A DNA stretch of 64,000 nucleotides from JAAYHV01 sp964400515 (GTDB lineage: Bacteria; Bacillota; Clostridia; Peptostreptococcales; Anaerovoracaceae), in the NCBI GenBank assembly GCA_964400515.1, contig CAYNTJ010000002.1, positions 124,001 to 188,000 on the forward strand, written 5' to 3'. The notes below the pieces were generated by a model, which was given only the letters and a program-made list of their open reading frames with translations, made no database searches and was not told where the DNA came from. The stretch's first letter is position 1; each line of letters starts with the position of its first letter. Both the position numbers and the translations under genes were made by a program. Below are positions 15,611 through 25,283 of this stretch, piece after piece.

Positions 15611-16895
15611 TGTACTCCTCCTTGTTATCGATTATAAGTTTTACCTTCTCTATTCTTCTGTCCTTAACACTTACAATATTAAACTCATAATTATCATAAT
15701 ACATAGGTACATATTCCACATCCTCTTCGGGAATTTCCCCAAGCATATCTATTATGAAGCCTCCTATTGTCTCACTATTGTCCGATTCCAATTTAATCTG
15801 CAATTCATCATTTATATCATCAAGGTCAACATTACCGTCAATCAGATATGTATTATCATCAATTCTTTCGATAACATGCTGTACCTCATCATATTCATCA
15901 TCAATATCTCCCATTATCTGTTCGATAATATCTTCAATGGATACTATACCGCTGAAGCCGCCATACTCATCAATTAATATGGCCACATGCTGTTTTTCCC
16001 TTTGAAGCTCCACCAACAAGGAGTCTATATTCTTTGTCTCCGGCACAAAATATGCCTTTCTTAATATGTCCCTTATATTTACATTTTCAAAGCCATTATC
16101 CCTGGCCTTGATCAAATAGTCCTTGATATGAAATATCCCTATTATATTATCCGTATCATTTTCACATACGGGTATTCTGGAATATCTAAGCTCCATCAGC
16201 TCATCTATATATTCCTCCACGGGATCACTTATATCAATCATAAACACATCCGTTCTAGGTGTCATAATCTCATGGGCAAGCATGTCATCAAAGGCAAAGA
16301 TGGAATTGATCATCTTCTTTCCCTCTTCTTTTATCTCTCCGCTTTTTTGACCCTTGTCAAGCATGGACATTACCCTATCTTCGGAAAACACATTGTCATC
16401 CACATTGATATCTTTTCTCATCATCCTAAGAAGCAGGTTTGCAATACCCAGGGTAAAATATACCAAAGGCATGGTAACACTAACCAAAAACATCTGAAAT
16501 CCCGCATATTTTATGGAATACTTTATACTATCCTGAGCCGCAAGCTTTTTAGGCAAAAATTCACCGAAGACCAAGAATAAGAGCAGATATGATATAAGTA
16601 TTAAAGCTTCCGCCACAATATCATTCATTGGGATAACCACATTTAGGATTATTGTAATATTTGCTATATTAACAAAAACCGCAACAACCTTATTTGCATA
16701 ATGATACTTCGAAGGCTTTTCCACCAGTATATCAACTCTTTTGGCTGCGGTATTACCCTCAGCTATCATCTCATCTATTAAACTCTTGTTTGCCGTATCC
16801 AATGCTCTTTTTGAAATAACCGTCATACCATATATTATGGTCATTAAGATTATTAAAACCAGGTATATGAGTAAACTACTCGGGTCCGATGACAT
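15603..16895 (-). CDS. CNNM/HlyC-CorC family transporter with CBS domains
   Basis: 430 residues: an N-terminal CNNM (DUF21) membrane domain with about four hydrophobic segments (roughly 5-150), a tandem CBS pair (about 205-325, starting IMTPRTDVFMIDISD) and a C-terminal CorC_HlyC domain (about 345-425, with YLIDGNVDLDDIN and ETIGGFIIDMLGEIP). Relatives export or sense Mg2+/Co2+; the hemolysin name is historical. It starts one base from the U32 peptidase stop and overlaps the Asp23 gene, so it belongs to the mltG-nusB transcription run. Confidence 0.88.
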   Translation of the reverse strand: MSSDPSSLLIYLVLIILMTIIYGMTVISKRALDTANKSLIDEMIAEGNTAAKRVDILVEKPSKYHYANKVVAVFVNIANITIILNVVIPMNDIVAEALILISYLLLFLVFGEFLPKKLAAQDSIKYSIKYAGFQMFLVSVTMPLVYFTLGIANLLLRMMRKDINVDDNVFSEDRVMSMLDKGQKSGEIKEEGKKMINSIFAFDDMLAHEIMTPRTDVFMIDISDPVEEYIDELMELRYSRIPVCENDTDNIIGIFHIKDYLIKARDNGFENVNIRDILRKAYFVPETKNIDSLLVELQREKQHVAILIDEYGGFSGIVSIEDIIEQIMGDIDDEYDEVQHVIERIDDNTYLIDGNVDLDDINDELQIKLESDNSETIGGFIIDMLGEIPEEDVEYVPMYYDNYEFNIVSVKDRRIEKVKLIIDNKEEYNG

Positions 16896-18134
16896 TTATA
16901 TCACTTCCTTTTCTTTTCTTAAAATATATCCTTTATCGAATTTCCTACCAAAGTTAATTTTTAATATTTCCTTGGGATGAGGCGCACTTAAAATGCTTTC
17001 ATCATCCTTATTATACATTTTTTCCACAATATATTCAAAGTGTCCCTCTGAAGGTCCGAATATTTCTATTTTATCCCCCACACCAAACTTATTTCTCTGC
17101 TCAATTATATTAAAGCCCGTGTCCTCATCATAGCCCATTATAACCCCTATAAAATCATGGGTTCTGGAATATGCACTGGTCAAATAGTTTTGATCCTTGT
17201 TATCGGGCTTATGGAAATAAAAGCCGGTGGTAAATTCTCTGTGGGAAGCCTTTTCCAGCTCCTTTAGAAGGTATTCATCCACTTGGTAATTCTCCCGGTC
17301 CTTAAGATAATTATCAATGGCCAGTCTGTAGGCTCTGACAACCGTGGCAACATAATACATGCTTTTCATTCTTCCTTCGATTTTGAAAGACTTAATACCC
17401 GAATCAATAAGCTCCGGTATGTGATTTATCATACATAAATCCCTGGAATTCATTATATATGTACCCCGGGCATCCTCCTCAATCGGGTAGTACTCCCCGG
17501 GTCTTTTTTCCTCCACCAAGGAATAATTCCACCTGCAGGGATGGGCACACTGCCCCCTGTTGGCGTCCCTTTCTATCATAAAATTGGATAAAAGGCATCT
17601 TCCGGAATATGAGATGCACATGGCCCCGTGTACAAAGGCTTCCAATTCAATATCATCACTAACATTTTTTCTTATTTCCAAAATCTCATCCATGGTGAGT
17701 TCCCTCGCCAGCACCAGCCTTTTTACCCCCTGCTTCTTCCAAAAATTAGCAGTAGCATAATTGGTCATATTGGCCTGGGTACTAAGATGAATTTCGCCAT
17801 TTGGAATTATTTCCTTAAGTATATCCATAACCCCGGGATCAGATACTATATAGCCGTCTATTTTAAGTTCTTTAATACTATTTAGATATTCCTTAAGCAT
17901 AGGGACATCCTCATTATGGGCATATATATTTAAAGCCAAAAAGCCTTTCTTTCCCCTTTCGTGGGCATAGCTTAGGCCTTCTTTTATTTCCTCTATTGAC
18001 ATATTACCGGCACTTGCCCTAAGACTAAAAAGCTCACCGCCAAAATATACCGCATCTGCACCGTAATCAATGGCAGTTTTTAATTTTTCCAAATCCCCCG
18101 CGGGAGCCAGTAGTTCAATTTCATTATTCATCAA
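16896..18134 (-). CDS. trhP: U32-family protein, tRNA U34 hydroxylation (TrhP-like)
   Basis: 412 residues. The N-terminal TIM-barrel opens IELLAPAGDLEKLKTAIDYG, contains the U32 signature EAFVHGAMCISYSGRCLLSNF, and has Cys residues in RGQCAHPCRW that may bind an Fe-S cluster; a C-terminal beta domain follows. TrhP proteins use prephenate to make 5-hydroxyuridine at wobble U34 of tRNA, which TrmR then methylates to mo5U. Bacillus subtilis has two tandem trhP genes after trmR; only one is present here. Its start overlaps the trmR stop by 11 bases. The older annotation is collagenase or peptidase U32. Confidence 0.85.
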   Translation of the reverse strand: MMNNEIELLAPAGDLEKLKTAIDYGADAVYFGGELFSLRASAGNMSIEEIKEGLSYAHERGKKGFLALNIYAHNEDVPMLKEYLNSIKELKIDGYIVSDPGVMDILKEIIPNGEIHLSTQANMTNYATANFWKKQGVKRLVLARELTMDEILEIRKNVSDDIELEAFVHGAMCISYSGRCLLSNFMIERDANRGQCAHPCRWNYSLVEEKRPGEYYPIEEDARGTYIMNSRDLCMINHIPELIDSGIKSFKIEGRMKSMYYVATVVRAYRLAIDNYLKDRENYQVDEYLLKELEKASHREFTTGFYFHKPDNKDQNYLTSAYSRTHDFIGVIMGYDEDTGFNIIEQRNKFGVGDKIEIFGPSEGHFEYIVEKMYNKDDESILSAPHPKEILKINFGRKFDKGYILRKEKEVI

Positions 18135-18762
18135 GCTTAGTTATTGCAAGACCATCCCCACAGCTTAGTATGGCCGTGGAAAGATCTTTCCTTTCATTAA
18201 GATAGTTTAAATACTCTCTCATTTTTTTAATATTACTTTTATGTCTCCTGTTAATATCATAGGAATCATCTGCAGTGGAAGCCTTTAAAAGTACATTATC
18301 GGATATTATAACGGCTCCCCTTTTACATTTCTTTATAGACATATCAAAGAATTCCCTATAATGACTTTTTGCCGCATCTATAAATACCAGGTCAAAGGTA
18401 TCACTAAGAGATTCTATTACTTCCCTGGCATCTCCCTGATATATATCGATATCATAGCCCATGGAAATCATGTTTTCCTTGGCGATTTTCGCCATATCTT
18501 CATCCTTCTCCAAAGTAACTATCTTAGCATCCTTTAATACCTCTTTAAACACCATGGAAGAATAACCCACCGCAGTGCCTATCTCCAAAACGGACTTGGG
18601 CTTTAGTATTTTAAGGAAGTTTATGAGATAAGTCTCCGTTTCCTTAAGTATTATCGGAACTCTTTCTTCTTCAGACCTTTCCCGAAGATTTTTAAGGTCT
18701 TCGGTCAAAGGTCTGTAAAATCCATTTATATATTCAGTTACTTTATCATTCGTTATGTTCAT
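18124..18762 (-). CDS. trmR: tRNA 5-hydroxyuridine O-methyltransferase TrmR
   Basis: About 212 residues from ATG 18762 (MNITNDKV). The frame is open 8 codons further upstream, to ATG 18786 inside mltG; GGAAG nine bases before 18762 favours the shorter form. It is a class I O-methyltransferase of the YrrM/COMT type: SVLEIGTAVGYSSMVF (SAM motif I), VTLEKDEDMA and FDLVFIDAAKSHYREFFD, the metal-binding acidic motif. TrmR methylates ho5U34 to mo5U34 in tRNAs that read four-codon boxes. The immediate downstream neighbour trhP makes its substrate, so the pair forms a complete two-step wobble modification unit. Confidence 0.88.
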   Translation of the reverse strand: MNITNDKVTEYINGFYRPLTEDLKNLRERSEEERVPIILKETETYLINFLKILKPKSVLEIGTAVGYSSMVFKEVLKDAKIVTLEKDEDMAKIAKENMISMGYDIDIYQGDAREVIESLSDTFDLVFIDAAKSHYREFFDMSIKKCKRGAVIISDNVLLKASTADDSYDINRRHKSNIKKMREYLNYLNERKDLSTAILSCGDGLAITKLDE

Positions 18763-19786
18763 TCTCGTATTCTTCCAACGCATCATTATATAGGGCTTTA
18801 TCCATCAAGAAATCATTATAGTCGGAACTGAAATTATGAGTTCCGTCAAGCTTCTCACTTACAACAAAATACAGGTAATCCGTACTTGCAGGATATAGGG
18901 CGGCCTCTATTGCACTGGCACCGGGAGAACCTATTGGTCCCGGAGGAAGTCCCTGGTGTATATAAGTGTTGTAGGGAGATTCAATCTGAGTATCCGCCGT
19001 TGTCAATCTGGTCTTTTGTTCACCTAATATGTACTGAACCGTAGAACACATCTGAAGCGGCATACCCAGTTCAAGTCTGTTGTATATTACACTGGCAACC
19101 TTCGGCCTGTCCTCTTCATGCTTGCATTCCCTTTCAATTATTGAAGCCACGGTAATCACCTCATTTATGGTGAGTCCCAGCTCCTTGGCTCTTGCCTTAT
19201 ATTCATCGGTAAACACTATATCAAACTGATTAAGCATGGTGGTAATAATCTGCTCTTCACTGGCGCCATAGGCCAATTGATAAGTATTCGGGAAAAGGAA
19301 GCCCTCCAAATGATTCTTATTATCCTGGGCGGATTCAAGAAAATCAAACTGAAAATCCCCTTCCTCCAAAAGCGTCACGAAGGTTTCTTTGTTTATCAGG
19401 CCTTCATCCGAAAGCTTATCGGCCACCTGATATATGGTTAGTCCTTCAGGTATTGTGAATGCAAAGGTTTCCACCTGACCGTTAACTATGACACTGCCTA
19501 TTTCTGTCGGCGTCATGGAAGGGGATAAAGAATATACCCCTGCCTTATATTCACCATCATAACGATTCAATTTAGAAAGTATTTTAAAGTTTCTGACACT
19601 TTCAATAAGTCCCTCTTCGTATAGGGTGTTTGCTATGCCCGTAGTGCTGGAGCCCTGTTCTATGGTAACCACTTTATATGTTGTATCATCAGCATTTAAA
19701 GGGTTATTAATACCCATGAGAAGAAGATAGGCTCCCAGGCCCAAAACTATGATTAATAATATAACAACCTTTATAATATTTTTCAT
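18746..19786 (-). CDS. mltG: Endolytic peptidoglycan transglycosylase MltG
   Basis: 346 residues: a short cytoplasmic N-terminus, one membrane helix (about 5-24), a LysM-like subdomain and the YceG catalytic domain. Catalytic glutamate lies in ASIIERECKHEEDRPKVASV, and the conserved LPPGPIGSPGASAIEAAL follows. MltG cleaves nascent glycan strands at the membrane and sets their length. The end overlaps the trmR frame. It follows efp by 12 bases. The mltG-trmR-trhP order matches that in Bacillus. Confidence 0.94.
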   Translation of the reverse strand: MKNIIKVVILLIIVLGLGAYLLLMGINNPLNADDTTYKVVTIEQGSSTTGIANTLYEEGLIESVRNFKILSKLNRYDGEYKAGVYSLSPSMTPTEIGSVIVNGQVETFAFTIPEGLTIYQVADKLSDEGLINKETFVTLLEEGDFQFDFLESAQDNKNHLEGFLFPNTYQLAYGASEEQIITTMLNQFDIVFTDEYKARAKELGLTINEVITVASIIERECKHEEDRPKVASVIYNRLELGMPLQMCSTVQYILGEQKTRLTTADTQIESPYNTYIHQGLPPGPIGSPGASAIEAALYPASTDYLYFVVSEKLDGTHNFSSDYNDFLMDKALYNDALEEYENEHNE

Positions 19787-19797
19787 CTTTACTTCCT

Positions 19798-20358
19798 TTA
19801 TTTAGATCTACCTAAGTAAGTTCCCGTTCTTGTATCTATTTGAATCTTTTCACCCTCTTCGATGAATATAGGGACCTGTATAACCGCTCCGGTTTCCACA
19901 GTAGCAGCCTTAGTTACGTTTGTGGCGGTATCACCCTTTACTCCCGGTTCTGTTTCTGTTACAACCAAATCAACGAAATTAGGAGCTTCCACCATGAAGG
20001 CCCTATTCTTATAGAATTTGATAGTTGCCTCATCGTTTTCCCTAATGTACTTCATGGCTTCTTCCACCTGTTCTTCCATAAGAGGAACCTGTTCGTAAGT
20101 CTCCTGGTCCATGAAATAGTATAATTCCCCGTCGTTATAAAGATATTGCATTACCTTTGTTTCAATGTGTGCCTTTGGGAACTTATCATTGGGATTAAAA
20201 GCTTCTTCCCTGGTGGCACCGGTTAGTATGTTTCTGTATTTTGTTCTTACAAAAGCAGCACCCTTACCCGGTTTAACATGTTGAAAGTCCAATACCACAT
20301 GAGGTTCTCCATTAATTTCAAATGTCATACCTTTTCTAAAATCACCTGCATAAATCAT
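19798..20358 (-). CDS. efp: Translation elongation factor P
   Basis: 186 residues, the standard three beta-barrel length. The KOW-like domain I has GDFRKGMTFEINGEPHVVL and the tip loop KPGKGAAFVRTK, where the lysine (K32 region) may be modified; the OB domains II-III end with GTYLGRSK-type residues. EF-P relieves ribosome stalling at polyproline. A ribosome site GGAGTGACGAGAA lies before ATG 20358. It lies between the ylbF-like gene and mltG in a tight same-strand run. Confidence 0.96.
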   Translation of the reverse strand: MIYAGDFRKGMTFEINGEPHVVLDFQHVKPGKGAAFVRTKYRNILTGATREEAFNPNDKFPKAHIETKVMQYLYNDGELYYFMDQETYEQVPLMEEQVEEAMKYIRENDEATIKFYKNRAFMVEAPNFVDLVVTETEPGVKGDTATNVTKAATVETGAVIQVPIFIEEGEKIQIDTRTGTYLGRSK

Positions 20359-20380
20359 TTCTCGTCACTCCTTATATATA

Positions 20381-20719
20381 TTATTTATTAAAGCTGATAT
20401 TTACAGTCTCAGCTAGTATTTCATAAACATCCTTCATCATTATTGAGAATCTTGCCTCCGCCTGCATATATTTGGCAGCCAGGGGATTAGCCACAATCAA
20501 TTGATACATGCTTTGTATCTGCTGCATAAGCTCATTATCCGGAGCTTCTCCGGACATTTGTCTGGCCTGGAACTGGAATTGCTTCTGCTGAAAGTCCTTT
20601 AGGGAATTGGCCAAATCAGGATCCTTGTCCACTTCCTTTTTCAGCTCGTCAAATTCCTTGTATTCTCCGCTCTCCTTTATGGCCGCCGCCAATTTATGGG
20701 CCTCTTCATATACATTCAT
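20381..20719 (-). CDS. YlbF/YmcA (Com_YlbF) family protein
   Basis: 112 residues, nearly all helical and charged: VYEEAHKLAAAIKESGEYKE at the start, followed by a KDFQQKQFQFQARQMSGE coiled region. This matches the Com_YlbF family. In Bacillus, YlbF with YmcA and YaaT forms the Y-complex that steers RNase Y and affects competence, sporulation and biofilm genes. Here it lies nine bases downstream of the RNase J gene, which fits a link with RNA turnover. Confidence 0.85.
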   Translation of the reverse strand: MNVYEEAHKLAAAIKESGEYKEFDELKKEVDKDPDLANSLKDFQQKQFQFQARQMSGEAPDNELMQQIQSMYQLIVANPLAAKYMQAEARFSIMMKDVYEILAETVNISFNK

Positions 20720-20728
20720 AATTTCCTC

Positions 20729-22441
20729 CTAAACCTCCATAAATATGGGAAGTATCATGGGACTTCTCTTTGTTTTAGAGAAGATATATCCCTTAAGATC
20801 CGCCCTAACCTTATTTTTAACGGCATTTCTGTCTCTAATGCCTTCGTCCTGACACTTTAATATTGCTTTTTCCACCACTTCCGTGGCCTCATTCATAATA
20901 GCGGAATTCTCCCTTACATAAACAAAGCCTCTGGAAACAAGATCAGGTCCTGCCAATAAATCCCCCGTATTGGAATCTATGGTGGCAACTGCAATTATCA
21001 AGCCGGATTCACTTAATACCTTCCTGTCCCTTAAAACAACATTTCCCACATCACCTATTCCGTATCCGTCCACAAGTATAGCTCCTGCGGTAACGGCATT
21101 TTTTTTATGAGTGGCTCTGTTACCATTCACTGTCAAGGCGTCACCGTTTGACATTACAAAGACCTTACTCTTATCCATACCTAGGCCTATTGCCAACTCA
21201 GCATGGGCATTCAAATGTCTGTGTTCTCCATGAACAGGTATGAAGTATTTTGGTTTAACCAAGGTGTGCATAAGCTTTAATTCTTCCTTGCACGCATGTC
21301 CCGATACATGTATATCCATAATATCCGACTGAATTACCTCAACACCCTTTTCATAAAGTTTATTTACTACATTTGTTACGGTCTTCTCATTACCCGGCAC
21401 GGGAGTGGATGAAAACAGCACCACATCCCCCTTTTTCAGCTTCACAGCCTTATGCTCATCGTTTGCCATTCTGGTAAGGGCTGACATGGGTTCTCCCTGG
21501 CTACCCGTAGTAACTATGAGTAGGTTTTTATCCGGTATGTTCTTTATCTTTTTAACATCCACAAAGGATTCCCTTGGCAAATTAATGTAGCCCAATTCCT
21601 TAGCTAATTTTATTACATTTTCCATGGAGCGTCCGGATATTGCTATCTTCCTTCCGTGATTTATGGCAGATTCCATTATCTTTTCTGCCCTTCTTAGGTT
21701 GGAAGAAAATGTTGCTACTATTATTCTTTTTTCCGTTTTGTCCAGTATTCCGTCAATTGTCTTTGTGACCACAGCCTCTGTAGGGGTAAATCCCGGCCTT
21801 AATGCATTGGTGCTGTCTGCCATAAGTACATCAACACCTAAAGCCCCCAGCTGGGCAAATCTCGCAAGATCTATTACCTCATTATCAACAGGGGTATAAT
21901 CCACCTTAAAATCTCCCGTATGTATTAAATTGCCCCCGGGACATTTGATATGGAAGGCCAGGGCATCCGCAATACTGTGATTTGTTCTGATAGCTTCTAT
22001 TTTGAAGCTACCCAATTCAAACTGCTCCCCGGACTCTATTACATTTAGCTGGGCATTCAGCTTGTATTCCTTGAGCTTATTTGTAATAAGTCCCACAGTA
22101 AGCTTAGTGCCGTATATCGGTACATTTATATCCTTTAGAAGATAAGGTATACCTCCGATATGATCCTCGTGTCCATGGGTAATTATAAGGCCTTTAATCT
22201 TTTCCATATTTTCCTTTAAATAGGAAAAATCAGGTATTACCACATCCACCCCAAACATCTCGTCTTCCGGGAAGGTAAAACCACAATCTATCATGAGTAT
22301 TTCATCCTTATACTCTATTAAGGTTATGTTCTTACCTATCTCTTTAAGTCCACCCAAAGGAACTATTCTGAAGCTTTCCCTTTGGTCACCCTTTCTTCTT
22401 TGTTTGTTTCTGTTATTTTGTTTTTTAGTTTGTTGTCCCAT
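20729..22441 (-). CDS. rnj: Ribonuclease J
   Basis: 570 residues: a basic N-terminal tail (KKQNNRNKQRRKGDQRE), a metallo-beta-lactamase core with HGHEDHIGG (HxHxDH zinc motif, near 90), a beta-CASP domain (TFSSNLRRAEKI and SGRSMENVIKL), the PVHGEHRHL motif near 400, and a small C-terminal domain. RNase J degrades and matures mRNA and rRNA by 5'-exonuclease and endonuclease action. It follows leuS by 16 bases. Only one RNase J is seen in this window. Confidence 0.94.
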   Translation of the reverse strand: MGQQTKKQNNRNKQRRKGDQRESFRIVPLGGLKEIGKNITLIEYKDEILMIDCGFTFPEDEMFGVDVVIPDFSYLKENMEKIKGLIITHGHEDHIGGIPYLLKDINVPIYGTKLTVGLITNKLKEYKLNAQLNVIESGEQFELGSFKIEAIRTNHSIADALAFHIKCPGGNLIHTGDFKVDYTPVDNEVIDLARFAQLGALGVDVLMADSTNALRPGFTPTEAVVTKTIDGILDKTEKRIIVATFSSNLRRAEKIMESAINHGRKIAISGRSMENVIKLAKELGYINLPRESFVDVKKIKNIPDKNLLIVTTGSQGEPMSALTRMANDEHKAVKLKKGDVVLFSSTPVPGNEKTVTNVVNKLYEKGVEVIQSDIMDIHVSGHACKEELKLMHTLVKPKYFIPVHGEHRHLNAHAELAIGLGMDKSKVFVMSNGDALTVNGNRATHKKNAVTAGAILVDGYGIGDVGNVVLRDRKVLSESGLIIAVATIDSNTGDLLAGPDLVSRGFVYVRENSAIMNEATEVVEKAILKCQDEGIRDRNAVKNKVRADLKGYIFSKTKRSPMILPIFMEV

Positions 22442-22457
22442 AAATTATTTAGACAAC

Positions 22458-24935
22458 CTATTTTACGACAAGATTAACAAGCTTATTGGGAACTGCTATA
22501 ACCTTAATTACTTCTTTCCCTGCAATTAAATCCTTTATCTTATCGCTTTCTAAAGCTGCCTCTATCATTACCTCCTTTTTGGTATTATTTTCCAAAGCCA
22601 ATCTTTCCTTGACTTTTCCGTTAATCTGGACAACTATTTCAACTGTATCCTTTACAAGGGCCTTTTCTTCGTACGTAGGCCATTTTACCTTGCATAGTCT
22701 TTCCTTCTCTCCAACGCCTTGCCACATTTCTTCAGCAATATGCGGCACAAACGGAGAAAGCACTATAATAAGCTCTTTTACTGCCTTATCCATAAGGGGA
22801 ACATTGATTGTTTCAATCTCCTTATACTTATAGAGCTCATTAACAAGCTCCATTATAGAGCTTATGGCTGTGTTGAAATTGAATCTGCCTCCGGCATCTT
22901 CAGTCACCTTCTTAACGGTTGCATTGAGAGCATAGTTTAATTCCTTGTCATCCTTTGATTTAATTTCGATGTCGTTATCAACGCTCTCATCTTTTATATC
23001 GTTTACATATTCATAAACCAGTCTGTACACTCTGTTTAGGAACCTAAAGCTTCCCTCAACTCCTGTATCCGACCAGTCAAGCTCTTTGTCCGGCGGCGCC
23101 GCAAACAAGATAAATAACCTTGCGGTATCAGCACCGTATTTTTCCAGTATTTCCTCGGGACTTACTACATTTCCCAAAGATTTACTCATTTTTTTGCCAT
23201 CCTTATTTACCATTCCCTGGGTAAGCAGGTTCTTAAACGGTTCCTCATAGTCCACAAGACCCAAATCATAAAGCACCATTTCAAAGAATCTCGCATAAAG
23301 AAGGTGGAGTATGGCATGTTCCACCCCTCCTATGTATTGGTCAACCTCCATCCAGTAATTGGCCTTCTTTTTATCGAATATTTCCTTTTCGTTTCTCGCA
23401 TCACAATATCTTAGATAATACCAAGAAGAGTCAAGGAATGTATCCATTGTATCCATTTCCCTCACGGCTTTACCACCACATTTTGGGCAGGTGGTTTCGC
23501 CGAATGTTTTTGAAGTCTTAAGGGGTGATTCTCCCTTACCTGTGAATTCCACATCCGTAGGTAGTTTAACCGGTAGGTTTTCTTCCTTCTCCGGAACCCA
23601 TCCGCATTTCTCACAGTAAATCATAGGTATCGGTGTACCCCAATATCTTTGTCTTGAAATAAGCCAATCCCTCAGCTTATAGTTTGTGGTCTTTTCCGCA
23701 ATACCCTTGCTTTCCAAATCCGCAATTATTTTTTCAATGGCTTCTTTGTTGTTCATTCCGTTGTATACACCGGAATTTATCATGGTCCCCTCTGCTACAA
23801 AGGCTTCCTTTAGATCATTGATATCAACATTTTCATCATCGGAATCCACTACCGGTATAATGTCTAGACCAAATTTCTTTGCAAATTCAAAGTCCCTTTC
23901 ATCATGGGCAGGTACCGCCATAATAGCTCCCGTACCATAATCCATCATAACATAATCGGAAATATATATGGGTACCTTTTTGCCGTTTACGGGATTTATT
24001 GCATTGGCACCTATATATAGACCGGTCTTTTCCTTTGTGGTTGATGATCTTTCTATTTCAGACAGATGTTCAACTTCGGACAAGTATTTCTTTACATCAT
24101 CTTCGTAAGATGTGCCCTTAGTTAGCTCCTTAACATATGGATGCTCCGGAGCCAGTACCATATATGTTACACCAAACAAGGTATCCGGCCTTGTTGTAAA
24201 TATTCTCATTTTTTTATCAAAGTTTTCAATTTCAAAATCCACCTCAGCACCGGTGGACTTACCTATCCAGTTCTTTTGCATAACCTTGACCTTGTTTGGC
24301 CAGCCCTCAAGCTTATCCAAATTATCCAAAAGTCTGTCAGCATAATCGGTGATTTTGAAGTACCATTGGGATAAATTCTTTTTACCCACCTGGGTTTTAC
24401 ATCTCTCACAGCAGCCATCCACCACCTGCTCGTTGGCAAGCACCGTCTGACAGCTTGGGCACCAGTTTACCGGATTTTCCTTTTTATATGCCAAGCCCTT
24501 GTTAAAGAACTGTATGAATATCCATTGCATCCATTTATAGTAATCTTCCTTGCAAGTGGCCACTTCCCTGTCCCAGTCATAGCTAAGACCCAACTGATTT
24601 AGCTGTCTTTTCATCTCTTCAATATTTGATGTTGTCCAAATATCAGGATGTATATCATTTTTTATGGCCGCATTTTCCGCAGGTAGTCCAAAAGAGTCCC
24701 AACCCATGGGATGTAGCACATTATATCCGTCCATGGTCTTAAATCTGGCTATAACATCTCCTATGGAATAGTTCCTCACATGTCCCATGTGTAGTTTTCC
24801 CGAAGGGTATGGGAACATCTCCAATACATAGTACTTTTCCTTATCATAGTCCTCTAAAGTTTTGAAGTCCTGTTCATCTTCCCAGACCTTCTGCCATTTT
24901 TTTTCAATCTCACCAAAATTATACTTTTCCTGCAT
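22458..24935 (-). CDS. leuS: Leucyl-tRNA synthetase
   Basis: 825 residues, full length for the bacterial type. The class I signature is PYPSGKLHMGHVRNYS (HIGH motif) near residue 42. The CP1 editing domain with GTGAIMAVPAHDERDFEFA follows, then zinc-like Cys clusters (CxxC ... CPSC), and KKMSKSLGNVVSP (KMSKS) near 575, with an anticodon-binding domain and C-terminal tail. It charges tRNA-Leu; two tRNA-Leu genes are in this window at 36.5 kb. The ribosome site GAGGATTAAGAG lies before the ATG. It follows rsfS by three bases. Confidence 0.97.
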   Translation of the reverse strand: MQEKYNFGEIEKKWQKVWEDEQDFKTLEDYDKEKYYVLEMFPYPSGKLHMGHVRNYSIGDVIARFKTMDGYNVLHPMGWDSFGLPAENAAIKNDIHPDIWTTSNIEEMKRQLNQLGLSYDWDREVATCKEDYYKWMQWIFIQFFNKGLAYKKENPVNWCPSCQTVLANEQVVDGCCERCKTQVGKKNLSQWYFKITDYADRLLDNLDKLEGWPNKVKVMQKNWIGKSTGAEVDFEIENFDKKMRIFTTRPDTLFGVTYMVLAPEHPYVKELTKGTSYEDDVKKYLSEVEHLSEIERSSTTKEKTGLYIGANAINPVNGKKVPIYISDYVMMDYGTGAIMAVPAHDERDFEFAKKFGLDIIPVVDSDDENVDINDLKEAFVAEGTMINSGVYNGMNNKEAIEKIIADLESKGIAEKTTNYKLRDWLISRQRYWGTPIPMIYCEKCGWVPEKEENLPVKLPTDVEFTGKGESPLKTSKTFGETTCPKCGGKAVREMDTMDTFLDSSWYYLRYCDARNEKEIFDKKKANYWMEVDQYIGGVEHAILHLLYARFFEMVLYDLGLVDYEEPFKNLLTQGMVNKDGKKMSKSLGNVVSPEEILEKYGADTARLFILFAAPPDKELDWSDTGVEGSFRFLNRVYRLVYEYVNDIKDESVDNDIEIKSKDDKELNYALNATVKKVTEDAGGRFNFNTAISSIMELVNELYKYKEIETINVPLMDKAVKELIIVLSPFVPHIAEEMWQGVGEKERLCKVKWPTYEEKALVKDTVEIVVQINGKVKERLALENNTKKEVMIEAALESDKIKDLIAGKEVIKVIAVPNKLVNLVVK

Positions 24936-24938
24936 CTC

Positions 24939-25283
24939 TTAATCCTCACATTTTATTATATTACAGTCACCCCAAACCTTCTCGATGGAATACATTTCCC
25001 TCATTGAAGGTGTAAATATATTAACAATTATATCACCATAATCCATAAGAACCCATCCTGAGCCTTTTTTACCCTCTACGCTCTTTGGCATAAGTCCGTT
25101 TTCTGCAAACTTGTCATAAATTTCATCGGATAATGTATCCATCTGCCTTTGATTGGCAGCAGTAGCATTTACAAAATAGTCCGCAAAAGAAGATTTTAAA
25201 GCAATATCAATCATATTAACATCCAAAGCCTTTTTGTTTAACAGTATCTCCGCTGCAAGTTTAGCCAGTTCATTACTTCCCAT
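24939..25283 (-). CDS. rsfS: Ribosomal silencing factor RsfS
   Basis: 114 residues of the RsfS/Iojap family: AAEILLNKKALDVNMIDI at the start, then the core FADYFVNATAANQRQMDTLSDE and GSGWVLMDYGDIIVNIFTP. It binds ribosomal protein L14 and blocks subunit joining when nutrients run low. It overlaps the yqeK end by 11 bases and precedes leuS, the standard arrangement in Bacillota. Confidence 0.95.
   Translation of the reverse strand: MGSNELAKLAAEILLNKKALDVNMIDIALKSSFADYFVNATAANQRQMDTLSDEIYDKFAENGLMPKSVEGKKGSGWVLMDYGDIIVNIFTPSMREMYSIEKVWGDCNIIKCED

Noticed and set aside
17560..17885. Plus-strand open frames inside trhP and other housekeeping genes
   Set aside because: They lie opposite strongly conserved genes and have composition typical of reverse frames.
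18763..18786. Longer start for trmR
   Set aside because: It would begin inside mltG with no ribosome site; GGAAG before ATG 18762 fits better, though this is not certain.
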